NCBI RefSeq assembly: GCF_000720135.1
Contig: NZ_JOIU01000007.1
Span: 62,001-126,000 of the forward strand
Direction: 5' to 3'
From: Streptomyces sp. NRRL S-1022
Lineage (GTDB): Bacteria; Actinomycetota; Actinomycetes; Streptomycetales; Streptomycetaceae
DNA: 64,000 nucleotides
The notes beneath the pieces were generated by a model. The model was not told where the DNA came from. It saw only the letters and a program-made list of their open reading frames with translations, and searched no databases. The position numbers and the translations under genes were made by a program. Of this stretch, positions 32,886 through 40,920 are shown one piece after another (position 1 is the stretch's first letter; each line of letters begins with the position of its first letter).

Positions 32886-35800
32886 AACAGCTCCTCCACC
32901 ACCGTGCGCGCCCGGCGGGCGGTACGGCGGTAGGCGTCCAGCATGTCCCCGGCGTGCCCGGCCCCGTGGCCCAGGTAGCGGCCGACGGCGGCCAGCTCGC
33001 GCGGCTCGGTCGGGAAGGTGTCCCCGGCCCGGCCGCGGACCAGCATCACCGCGTTGCGCACCCGGGTGGCCAGCACCCACGCCTCGTCCAGGATCCCGGC
33101 GTCCTCCGCGGCCAGCAGCCCGGCCTCGCGGGCGGCGGCCAGGGCCTGCCGGGTGCGGGTGGTGCGCAGGCCGGGGACGCGGTGGCCGTGCCGGAGCTGG
33201 ATCAGCTGCACGGTCCACTCGACGTCGGACAGGCCGCCGGGGCCGAGCTTGGTGTGCAGCTTGGGGTCGGCGCCGCGGGGCAGCCGCTCGGACTCCATGC
33301 GGGCCTTGAGTCGGCGGATCTCGCGGACCGCGTCCTCGCCGAGGCCCTTGGCCGGGTAACGCAGCGGGTCGGCCAGCTCCACGAACCGCCGGGCCAGGTC
33401 CTCGTCGCCGGCGACCGGCTCGGCGCGCAGCAGCGCCTGTGACTCCCAGACCAGGGACCAGCGGCGGTAGTACGCCTCGTACGACTTCAGGGTGCGCACC
33501 AGGGGGCCCGACTTGCCCTCCGGGCGCAGGCCGGCGTCGATGAGCAGCGGCGGGTCGGCGCTGGGCAGCTGGAGCAGGCGGCGCATCTCGGCGACGACCC
33601 GGTTCGCCGCCGCGGCCGCCTCGTGCTCGTCGACGCCGTCCCGGGGTTCGTGCACGAACAGCACGTCCGCGTCGGAGCCGTAGCCCAGCTCGTGGCCGCC
33701 GAAGCGGCCCATCCCGATGATCGCGAACCGGGTGGGCAGGGTGTCCCCCCAGCCGTCCCGGACGACCGCGCGCAGCGTGCCGGCGAGGGTGGCCGCGGTC
33801 AGGTCGGAGACGGCCGCGCCGACCCGGTCCACCAGGGCGCCCTGGTCGGCCACGACGGGGCTGCTCTCGGTGCCGTAGGAGCTGATGATGTCGGCGGCGG
33901 TGGTGCGGAACAGCTCGCGGCGGCGGACGCCACGGGCCGCGGTGACGCCTTGCGCGGCGTTCTCGGCGCGGCCCACGGCCGCCAGGATCTCCTGCTCCAG
34001 CTGGGCGCGGTCGCGGGGCGCCAGGCCGCCGCCGAGGGCCGCCGGGCCGGCGCCGCTGCCGTCGCCGAGCAGGGCGACCGCCTCGGGGGCGCGCATCAGC
34101 AGGTCGGGGGCGAGGCGGCCGGCCGACAGGACGCGGGCCAGGTTCTCGGCCGCCGCGCCCTCGTCGCGCAGCAGCCGCAGGTACCAGGGCGTCTTGCCGA
34201 GCGCGTCGGAGACCTTGCGGAAGTTCAGCAGGCCGGCGTCCGGGTCGGCGGAGTCGGCGAACCAGCCCAGCAGGACCGGGAGCAGGGTGCGCTGGATCGC
34301 CGCCTTGCGGGTCACGCCGGAGGCCAGGGCCTCCAGGTGGCGCAGGGCGGCGGCCGGGTCGGCGTAGCCGAGCGCCTCCAGCCGTTCGCGGGCCGCCTCC
34401 GGGCGCAGCCGGGCCTCGCCGGGGGCGAGTTGGGCGACCGCGTCGAGCAGCGGGCGGTAGAAGAGCTTCTCGTGCAGCCGGCGTACGACGCCGGTGTGCC
34501 GCTTCCACTCGCGGTTCAGGCCGGTCACCGGGTCCGTGCGCAGGCCCAGGGAGCGGCCGAGGCGGCGCTGGTCCGGCTCGGACTCGGGGACGAGGTGGGT
34601 GCGGCGCAGCCGGTACAGCTGGATGCGGTGCTCCATGGAGCGCAGGAAGCGGTACGCCTCGTCCAGGCGGGCGGCGTCCTCGCGGCCGACGTAGCCGCCG
34701 GCGGCCAGGGCCTGGAGGGCGTCCAGGGTGGTGCCGCTGCGCAGGCCCGGGTCGGTGCGGCCGTGCACCAGCTGCAGGAGCTGGACGGCGAACTCGACGT
34801 CGCGGAGGCCGCCGGGGCCCAGCTTGAGTTCCCTGTCGATCTCGGCGGCGGGGATGTTCTCGACCACGCGGCGGCGCATCTTCTGGACGTCCGCCACGAA
34901 GTTCTCGCGCTCGGCCGCCTTCCAGACGAGGGGTTCGAGGGCGTCGACGTACGCCTCGCCGAGCGCGCGGTCGCCGGCCACCGGGCGGGCCTTGAGGAGG
35001 GCCTGGAACTCCCAGGTCTTCGCCCAGCGCTGGTAGTAGGCGAGGTGGCTGCTGAGGGTGCGGACGAGGGGGCCGTTGCGGCCCTCGGGGCGGAGGTTGG
35101 CGTCCACCGGCCAGATGGAGCCCTCGACGGTCGTCTCGGAGCAGATCCGCATCAGGTGGGAGGCGAGTCTCGTGGCGGACCGCAGGGCCTGGTGCTCGGG
35201 GACGCCCTCGGCCGGCTCCGCCACGAAGATCACGTCCACGTCGGAGACGTAGTTCAGCTCGTGGCCGCCGCACTTGCCCATCGCGATCACCGCGAGGCGG
35301 CAGGCGGCGGCGTCCTCGGGTGCGGCCCGCTCGGCCAGGGACAGGGCGGTGCGCAGGGTGGCGGTGGCCAGGTCGGCGAGTTCCGCGGCGGTCTCGGCGA
35401 CGTCGGTGGTGCCGCAGACGTCCCGGGCGGCGATGGACAGCAGGCAGCGGCGGTAGGCGATCCGGAGCGAGACCGGGTCGGTGGCCTCGGCCAGGCCGTG
35501 TTCGAACTCCGTGACGCCGGGGTGCAGGTCGTGCGGCTCGTAGGTGACCAGGGCCTGCCAGTCGCCGGGGTGGCGGGCCAGGTGGTCGGCCAGGGCGGCG
35601 GAGGCGCCGAGGATGCCGAGGAGGCGGTCGCGGAGGGGTTTGGCCGCGATGAGGGTGTCCAGCAGCTCGCGGTGGGCGGTGGCGCCGGGCTGGGCCTCCA
35701 GGAGGCGGACCAGGCCGTGCAGGGCGAGGTCGGGGTCGGCGGTGGCGCCGAGGGCTTCCAGGAGGACGGGGTCGTCGCGGACGGGGGCCAGTTCGGGGCC

Positions 35801-35887
35801 GTCGAGGAGGCGCTCGGCGGCGGAGGGGTCCGTGAAGCCGTGCCGCAGCAGACGGGTGAAGGTGCTGCTCCTGCGCCCCGGCGTCAT
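32867..35887 (-). CDS. glnE: Glutamate-ammonia-ligase adenylyltransferase
   Basis: A 1006-residue bifunctional adenylyltransferase/adenylyl-removing enzyme that modifies type I glutamine synthetase. Two nucleotidyltransferase domains are visible: MGKCGGHELNYVSDVDVIF in the N-terminal half and MGRFGGHELGYGSDADVLF in the C-terminal half, each with the G-G-S-D-x-D metal site. Each is followed by DANLRPEGRNGPLVR or DAGLRPEGKSGPLVR. ATG 35887 has GGAGG 9 bases upstream and gives the usual length. The frame stays open upstream only through repeat DNA that does not resemble protein. Type I synthetase substrates (glnA) lie outside this window; the GlnA2 at 43671 belongs to the fold but need not be a target. 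Confidence 0.95.
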   Translation of the reverse strand: MTPGRRSSTFTRLLRHGFTDPSAAERLLDGPELAPVRDDPVLLEALGATADPDLALHGLVRLLEAQPGATAHRELLDTLIAAKPLRDRLLGILGASAALADHLARHPGDWQALVTYEPHDLHPGVTEFEHGLAEATDPVSLRIAYRRCLLSIAARDVCGTTDVAETAAELADLATATLRTALSLAERAAPEDAAACRLAVIAMGKCGGHELNYVSDVDVIFVAEPAEGVPEHQALRSATRLASHLMRICSETTVEGSIWPVDANLRPEGRNGPLVRTLSSHLAYYQRWAKTWEFQALLKARPVAGDRALGEAYVDALEPLVWKAAERENFVADVQKMRRRVVENIPAAEIDRELKLGPGGLRDVEFAVQLLQLVHGRTDPGLRSGTTLDALQALAAGGYVGREDAARLDEAYRFLRSMEHRIQLYRLRRTHLVPESEPDQRRLGRSLGLRTDPVTGLNREWKRHTGVVRRLHEKLFYRPLLDAVAQLAPGEARLRPEAARERLEALGYADPAAALRHLEALASGVTRKAAIQRTLLPVLLGWFADSADPDAGLLNFRKVSDALGKTPWYLRLLRDEGAAAENLARVLSAGRLAPDLLMRAPEAVALLGDGSGAGPAALGGGLAPRDRAQLEQEILAAVGRAENAAQGVTAARGVRRRELFRTTAADIISSYGTESSPVVADQGALVDRVGAAVSDLTAATLAGTLRAVVRDGWGDTLPTRFAIIGMGRFGGHELGYGSDADVLFVHEPRDGVDEHEAAAAANRVVAEMRRLLQLPSADPPLLIDAGLRPEGKSGPLVRTLKSYEAYYRRWSLVWESQALLRAEPVAGDEDLARRFVELADPLRYPAKGLGEDAVREIRRLKARMESERLPRGADPKLHTKLGPGGLSDVEWTVQLIQLRHGHRVPGLRTTRTRQALAAAREAGLLAAEDAGILDEAWVLATRVRNAVMLVRGRAGDTFPTEPRELAAVGRYLGHGAGHAGDMLDAYRRTARRARTVVEELFYDDRA

Positions 35888-35957
35888 GTCCGTGACCTCC
35901 CCTTGCGTACGTCTCGGATCGAGCTCGTCCTGGCCAGAGCCTAACCGGAGGCAGCGA

Positions 35958-36380
35958 CGGCGGCTTCGCGCACGGGGGGCGCCGTCCGCGCGCGATGGCG
36001 GTGCGCCGGCCATGCCCGCGGCGACCGCCACCAGTGCGTGCTGGCCCGTGGCGCACCTGCGGGGCCGGTTCGCGGGGGGGCTCGCCGTGCGCGCGGTGCG
36101 GGTGCGCCGGCCATGCCCGCGGCGACCGGCACCAGTGCGTGCTGGCCCGTGGCGCACCTGCGGGGCCGGTTCGCGGGGGGGGGCTCGCCGTGCGCGCGGT
36201 GCGAGTGCGCCGGCCATGCCCGCGGCGACCGGCACCGGTGCGTGCTGGCCCGTGGCGCACCTGCCACGCCTGCGGGGCCGGTTTGCGCACGGGGGGGCGG
36301 CTCGCCGTCCGCGCGCGGTGCGGGGGACGCCCGCCGTCCCCGCGGCGACCGGCGCCGGTGGGCCGAGGCGTGCGGCAGCC
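35958..36380. repeat. Tandem repeats of about 101-120 bp upstream of glnE
   Basis: Copy 1 is 36001-36101 and copy 2 is 36102-36204. They are nearly identical, differing by one substitution, a G-run that grows from 7 to 9, and the last base. Copy 3 (about 36205-36325) carries a 9-base CACGCCTGC insertion and a CAC insertion. A degraded fourth copy follows to about 36380 and a partial tail precedes copy 1. Each unit begins GTGCGCCGGCCATGCCCGCG. All frames are open by composition but none looks like protein. Confidence 0.75.
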
Positions 36381-36436
36381 GGTGCCGGCACCCGGGGGCG
36401 TGCGGCGCGGCCGCCGTGCCCGCGGCGGCCCGGGGC

Positions 36437-36492
36437 GTGCGGCGTGCCTGCGGTGGGCCGGGTCGTGCGGCGTGCCCGTGGTGGGCCGGGAC
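36437..36492. repeat. 28-bp direct repeat, two copies
   Basis: GTGCGGCGTGCC, then three or four variable bases, then GGTGGGCCGGG, occurs at 36437-36464 and 36465-36492, with a more degraded neighbour upstream. Together with the larger repeats it fills the glnE/DUF72 spacer (35888-36614), in which I see no gene. Confidence 0.65.
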
Positions 36493-36614
36493 GCGTCGGG
36501 CGGTGTCCCTTCTGCGTGCGGCGGCCTGGCCGGGGTGTGCCGCCGGAGGGTGGCCGGCCTGTGCCGGGGGGCGGTGGAACGGCACGTTCCCTCCCCGCCG
36601 TGCGCGGCCCCCGG

Positions 36615-37481
36615 TCAGGGCGCGGTGCGGCTGGTGGTGCCGCGTTGGTGCGGCGTCCGCAGGAGGTCCTGGAGCGTCCGGGCCGCCGTGGGCGCCGCGT
36701 CCGCGCAGCAGTTGTTGAAGAGGACGTGCAGTTCGTCGGCGGCCTCCGCCAGGGCCTGGATGCCGGGCAGCCATTCGGTCAGCTCCCGCTCGGTGTAGGC
36801 GTGCCGGAAGCGGTCCTCCTTCGTGCCCTTCCCCCAGTGGGGGCTGCGGCCGTGGAAGCGGATGACGGACAGGCCGGGGGTCGTCACGGGAGCGGGCTGG
36901 ACGCCCTCGTAGGTGTCCGTGGCCACGGCGGTCGCGTGCAGGTCCCTGAGGAAGGCGGCCGTACGGTCCGCCCGGTCGGGGTGCCACCAGGCGGGGTCGC
37001 GGAACTCCACCGCGAACGGCCAGTCGCGGGCGCGCTCGCGGGCGGTGCGGACGAAGCTCTCGGCCTTCGGGCCGGGAGTGAGGGAGGGCGGGTACTGGAA
37101 GAGGACGGTGCCCAGCCGGCCGGAGTGGCGCAGGGGGGCCAGCGCTTCGGCGTAGCGGTTCCAGATCTCGGTGCGCAGGTCCTCGTCCCGGGGGTGGCCG
37201 CGCAGGTCCGGCGGGAGGGCGGCGGGACGGGTGGGGTGGCCGGTGAGGAGGGAGAACGCCTTGACGTCGAAGCGGAAGCCGGTCGGCGTGCGGTCGGCCC
37301 ACAGGGCGGTGGTGCGGGGGCTGGGCAGGGCGTAGTACGGGGAGTCGACCTCCACCAGCGGGAAGCGGGTCGTGTAGTACCGCAGGCGTTTCTCGGTGTC
37401 GCGGTGGCCGGGGGGATACCAGCCGCTCCTGAGCAGGTCCGGGTCGGTCCAGCCGCAGGTGCCGATGAGGATCTTCGCCAT
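36615..37481 (-). CDS. DUF72-family protein
   Basis: A 288-residue protein of the DUF72 (YecE-like) TIM-barrel family. Characteristic segments are ILIGTCGWTDP, the VEVDSPYYALPSP strand, FDVKAFSLLTGH, VLFQYPPSL, FAVEFRDPAWW, IRFHGRSPHWGKG and a late LFNNCC. The biochemical role of the family is unknown; no signal peptide is present, so it is cytoplasmic. ATG 37481 is close to the divergent phosphoesterase promoter region. Its 3' end borders the repeat-filled spacer downstream of it. Confidence 0.9.
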   Translation of the reverse strand: MAKILIGTCGWTDPDLLRSGWYPPGHRDTEKRLRYYTTRFPLVEVDSPYYALPSPRTTALWADRTPTGFRFDVKAFSLLTGHPTRPAALPPDLRGHPRDEDLRTEIWNRYAEALAPLRHSGRLGTVLFQYPPSLTPGPKAESFVRTARERARDWPFAVEFRDPAWWHPDRADRTAAFLRDLHATAVATDTYEGVQPAPVTTPGLSVIRFHGRSPHWGKGTKEDRFRHAYTERELTEWLPGIQALAEAADELHVLFNNCCADAAPTAARTLQDLLRTPHQRGTTSRTAP

Positions 37482-37609
37482 GGGAGCCCAAGTACCCGGC
37501 GTTCATCGGGTCTTCACCCGTGAGGTTGGCTTGCGTGGGCCGCGGGAATGTTGGCGTGTGCATGCTCTGTCCGCACCGCCAGCCGTCCATCCATTCCCCG
37601 GAGGTTGAT

Positions 37610-38506
37610 GTGTCCGGCAGTTCTGCACGTTCGGCGTATCGCCGTGCCCGTACCGCCGTGGCGTCCGCCGCGGCCCTCGCCGCAGCCGCCGTCGGTCTGT
37701 GGACCGGGCTCGGCGGCGAGTCCGCCCATGCCGCGGGCGCCGTGCCCAGCCCGGACCACGTGGTCGTCGTGGTCTTCGAGAACCATGCGTACAGCCAGGT
37801 CATCGGGTCCTCCAGCGCGCCGTACATCAACTCGCTGAAGACGGGCGGCGCCAACCTGACCCAGTCGTACGCCGAGACCCACCCCAGCCAGCCCAACTAC
37901 TTCGCGCTGTTCTCCGGTTCGACCCAGGGCATCACCGACGACAGCTGCTACACCCCGGGCTTCTCGTCGGCGCCCAACCTCGCCTCCGAGCTGATCGCCG
38001 CCGGCCGCACCTGGGCCAGCTACAACGAGACGCTGCCGAGCCAGGGTTCCACGACGTGCAGCAGCGGCGACTACGCCCGCAAGCACAACCCGTGGTTCGG
38101 TTTCAGCAACGTGCCGACCTCGACCGCGAAGACCTTCACGCAGTTCCCGGCCGACTACACGACGCTCCCCCAGGTGTCGTTCGTGGTGCCGAACCTGTGC
38201 AGCGACATGCACGACTGCTCGGTGTCCACCGGTGACACCTGGCTGAAGAACAACCTGGGCGCCTACGCGACCTGGGCCAAGACCCACAACAGCCTGCTCG
38301 TCGTCACCTTCGACGAGGACAACCGGCTGAGCGGCAACCGGATCCCGACCGTGCTCTACGGCCAGCCCGTGACCCCCGGGTCCAGCTCCGCCACCACGTA
38401 CAACCACTACGACCTGCTGCGCACCCTGGAGGACAGCCAGGGCCTGAGCACGCACGCGGGCAACGCGGCCTCCGCCAAGGACATCTCCGGCATCTGGGCG
38501 TCCTGA
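37610..38506 (+). CDS. Secreted phosphoesterase (AcpA/phospholipase C-like)
   Basis: A 298-residue exported enzyme. GTG 37610 has GGAGG 6 bases upstream. The signal peptide ends near SAHAAG (about residue 44). The alkaline-phosphatase-like core shows VVVVVFENHAYSQV (metal ligands Glu, Asn), ETHPSQPNYFALFSG (His, Ser), NLCSDMHDCS (Asp, His), and VVTFDEDN (acidic metal ligands). It matches the AcpA/acid phosphatase branch of PF04185, which cleaves phosphate esters. A transporter gene begins one base after its stop, so they are likely cotranscribed. Confidence 0.87.
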   Translation: MSGSSARSAYRRARTAVASAAALAAAAVGLWTGLGGESAHAAGAVPSPDHVVVVVFENHAYSQVIGSSSAPYINSLKTGGANLTQSYAETHPSQPNYFALFSGSTQGITDDSCYTPGFSSAPNLASELIAAGRTWASYNETLPSQGSTTCSSGDYARKHNPWFGFSNVPTSTAKTFTQFPADYTTLPQVSFVVPNLCSDMHDCSVSTGDTWLKNNLGAYATWAKTHNSLLVVTFDEDNRLSGNRIPTVLYGQPVTPGSSSATTYNHYDLLRTLEDSQGLSTHAGNAASAKDISGIWAS

Positions 38507-38507
38507 C

Positions 38508-39761
38508 GTGTACGTAGCGGACAGCCGTGCCAGTACGTCCGCTCAGGGCGCCGTCCGGCCTTCCGCCGGGCGGCGCCGTGCGGCCCTCGCCCCCACCGTG
38601 CTCGCCCTGGGGACGGTGAGCCTGGTCACCGACGTGTCGTCGGAGATGGTGACGGCGGTGCTGCCGCTGTACCTGGTGACCGGGCTGGGGCTGTCACCCC
38701 TGGGCTTCGGGCTGCTGGACGGCATCTACAACGGGTTCTCGGCGCTCGTGCGCCTGGTGGGCGGGCACTTGGCCGACCGGGGCGGCGGGCGGCACAAGTG
38801 GGTCGCCGGGCTCGGCTACGCCGTCTCGGCCGTGTGCAAGCCGCTGCTGCTGGTGGCGCACTCGCTGACGCCGATCGGGGTGGTGCTCGCCGCCGACCGG
38901 ACGGGCAAGGGGCTGCGCACGGCACCGCGCGACGCGCTGATCTCGCTGTCCAGCACGCCCGAGACGCGCGGGCGGGCCTTCGGGGTGCACCGGGCGATGG
39001 ACACCGCCGGGGCTCTGCTCGGGCCGCTGGTGGCGTTCCTGATCCTCCGGGCCACCGTGGACGGGTACGACGCGGTGTTCACCGTCAGCTTCTGTGTCGC
39101 CGTACTCGGCGTCCTGGTGCTGGTCCTGTTCGTGCCGGGCGGCCGGCGCGGCCCGGTCCCGGCGGAGCGGCCCACGCTGCGGGCGGCGTTCGCCCTGCTG
39201 CGCCGCCGCGACCTGCGCCGGATCACCGGCTGCGCGCTGCTGCTGGGCCTGGCCACGGTCAGCGACTCCTTCGTCTACCTGCTGCTCCAGCGCCGCCTCG
39301 GCGTCCCCGACCGCTGGTTCGCGCTGCTGCCGCTGGGCACGGCCGCCGCGTTCCTGCTGCTGGCGGTGCCGCTCGGCCGGCTCGCGGACCGGGTGGGCCG
39401 CTGGCCGGTCTTCCTGGCCGGCCACGGCGCCCTGCTGCTGGCCTACGGGCTGCTGCTGACCTCCTGGCACGGCACGCTGCTGCCCGGTCTGGTGCTCGCC
39501 CTGCACGGCGGCTTCTACGCGGCCACCGACGGGGTGCTGATGGCCGCCGCCTCCGACAGCGTGCCGGACGCACTGCGCTCCTCCGGGCTGGCCGTCGTAC
39601 AGACCGGGCAGGCGCTGACCCGGTTCGCCTGCTCGCTGCTGTTCGGCGCGGCCTGGACGGTGTGGGGCGACCGGGCGGCCCTGGCCGGGGCGGCGGCGGC
39701 GCTGGCCGCGTGCGCCGCGTTCTCCCTCACCCTGCGCCCGAAGGGGCCGGTGCCCGCATGA
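38508..39761 (+). CDS. MFS transporter
   Basis: A 417-residue major facilitator with 12 predicted transmembrane segments. The A-loop motif is GGHLADRGGGRHKWVAGLG and its second-half counterpart is LGRLADRVGRWPVFLAG. DVSSEMVTAVLPLYL in the first segment recalls a bacterial subgroup of unknown substrate. GTG 38508 starts one base after the phosphoesterase stop, and the 3' end overlaps the next start by 4 bp, so the three genes form an operon. It may move a product or substrate of the phosphoesterase; this is inferred. Confidence 0.87.
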   Translation: MYVADSRASTSAQGAVRPSAGRRRAALAPTVLALGTVSLVTDVSSEMVTAVLPLYLVTGLGLSPLGFGLLDGIYNGFSALVRLVGGHLADRGGGRHKWVAGLGYAVSAVCKPLLLVAHSLTPIGVVLAADRTGKGLRTAPRDALISLSSTPETRGRAFGVHRAMDTAGALLGPLVAFLILRATVDGYDAVFTVSFCVAVLGVLVLVLFVPGGRRGPVPAERPTLRAAFALLRRRDLRRITGCALLLGLATVSDSFVYLLLQRRLGVPDRWFALLPLGTAAAFLLLAVPLGRLADRVGRWPVFLAGHGALLLAYGLLLTSWHGTLLPGLVLALHGGFYAATDGVLMAAASDSVPDALRSSGLAVVQTGQALTRFACSLLFGAAWTVWGDRAALAGAAAALAACAAFSLTLRPKGPVPA

Positions 39762-40777
39762 CCGTACGCAGCCGCGTCCTCGTCCTCGTCTCGGCCGTCG
39801 CCGTGCTCGCGGCCGTCGCCCTGGCCTCCGTGCTGCACGCCTCCGCGCGGGCGGACCGCCGTGACCACCCGCAGGCGGGCGGACCGCGCGTCACCCCGGG
39901 CACGGTGACGCTGCGCGGCGCCGGACGGCTGGTGTTCCGGAACATGGCGTGGGGGCCGCACCGGGACGAGCTGACGGCCGTCCCCGCGGGCGACCCGGGC
40001 GGGCCGCGCACCGCCGCCGGCCTCAAGTGCCTCCGTTTCCACGCCGCCTCGGGCACCGGCGTGTGCCTCCAGGCCGTGCACGGACCCGTCTCGGACACCT
40101 ACCGCGCGCTGATCCTGGACGCCCGGCTGCGGACCGTGGACCGCTACGACGTGCCGGGCATCCCCTCACGCGCCCGGGTCTCCCCCACCGGGCACTTCGC
40201 CGCCTGGACGGCGTTCGTGGGCGGCGACTCGTACGCCGGGACCGACTTCTCCACGCGCGCGGCGATCGTGGACACCCGCAGCGGGGAGCTGATCCCGTCC
40301 CTGGAGGCGTTCCGGATCGTCAGGGACGGGCGTCCGTACCGGGCGGCGGACGTCAACTTCTGGGGCGTGACGTTCGCGGCCGACGACCGCACCTTCTACG
40401 CGACGATGGCGAGCGGGGGGCGGACGTACCTGGTCCGCGGCGATCTGCGCCGCCGCACGGTCACCACGCTGCACACGAACGTGGAGTGCCCGTCCCTGTC
40501 GCCGGACGGCACCCGGGTCGCGTACAAGAAGCGGGTCGCGGGCCTGCCGAAGGACGCGCCCTGGCGGCTGTACGTCCTGGACCTGCGGACCATGCGGGAG
40601 ACCCCGCTCGCCGAGCCGCGCAGCGTGGACGACCAGGCCCTGTGGAAGGACGCGCGCACGCTCGTGTACGCGCTGCCCGGGGACTACGGCGCCGACCTCT
40701 ACGAGGTCCCCGCGGACGGCTCGGGCCGGCCCCGCCGGATCAGCCCGGCCGCGGTGTCACCGGCGTACCTCGGTTAG
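39758..40777 (+). CDS. Exported beta-propeller (TolB-like) protein
   Basis: A 339-residue protein. The N-terminal segment VLVLVSAVAVLAAVALASVL is a signal peptide or anchor. The rest shows propeller-type repeats, for example RARVSPTGHFAAWTAF, GVTFAADDRTFYATM, CPSLSPDGTRVAYKK and DDQALWKDARTLVYAL, which follow the WD40-like PD40 pattern. No catalytic residues are apparent; such domains usually bind other proteins. ATG 39758 overlaps the transporter stop by 4 bp. It is the last gene of the phosphoesterase operon, followed by a small hairpin. Confidence 0.8.
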   Translation: MTVRSRVLVLVSAVAVLAAVALASVLHASARADRRDHPQAGGPRVTPGTVTLRGAGRLVFRNMAWGPHRDELTAVPAGDPGGPRTAAGLKCLRFHAASGTGVCLQAVHGPVSDTYRALILDARLRTVDRYDVPGIPSRARVSPTGHFAAWTAFVGGDSYAGTDFSTRAAIVDTRSGELIPSLEAFRIVRDGRPYRAADVNFWGVTFAADDRTFYATMASGGRTYLVRGDLRRRTVTTLHTNVECPSLSPDGTRVAYKKRVAGLPKDAPWRLYVLDLRTMRETPLAEPRSVDDQALWKDARTLVYALPGDYGADLYEVPADGSGRPRRISPAAVSPAYLG

Positions 40778-40780
40778 CCC

Positions 40781-40800
40781 CGCCGGGAGTCAACCCGGCG
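40781..40800 (+). terminator. Hairpin after the phosphoesterase operon
   Basis: CGCCGGG (40781-40787) pairs with CCCGGCG (40794-40800), a 7-bp stem with a 6-base loop, four bases after the stop codon. Confidence 0.5.
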
Positions 40801-40920
40801 CCCCCGGTTTCCGCCATCACGGTGGTTCACCTCCGTGGGCTGCCGGGGCACCGGACCGCCGCGCCGGAGACTTGCCGCGGCGGCGGCCGGGCGGCGGCCG
40901 GGAGAGAACGAGGGCACGGG

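Noticed and set aside
31320..36290. A 1656-residue minus-strand frame spanning malR (antisense), the PAP2-family gene (antisense) and glnE (out of frame).
   Set aside because: It is a composition artefact: Arg/Pro/Ala-rich product, while glnE is clear in another frame of the same strand.
36001..36325. CRISPR array as an explanation for the ~101-bp tandem units.
   Set aside because: The units abut directly without distinct spacers and no cas gene is present.
35995..36798. Repeat-encoded open frames in the glnE/DUF72 spacer on both strands.
   Set aside because: Periodicity comes from tandem DNA repeats, and all frames are Arg/Ala/Gly/Pro/Cys-rich with no ribosome site or domain.
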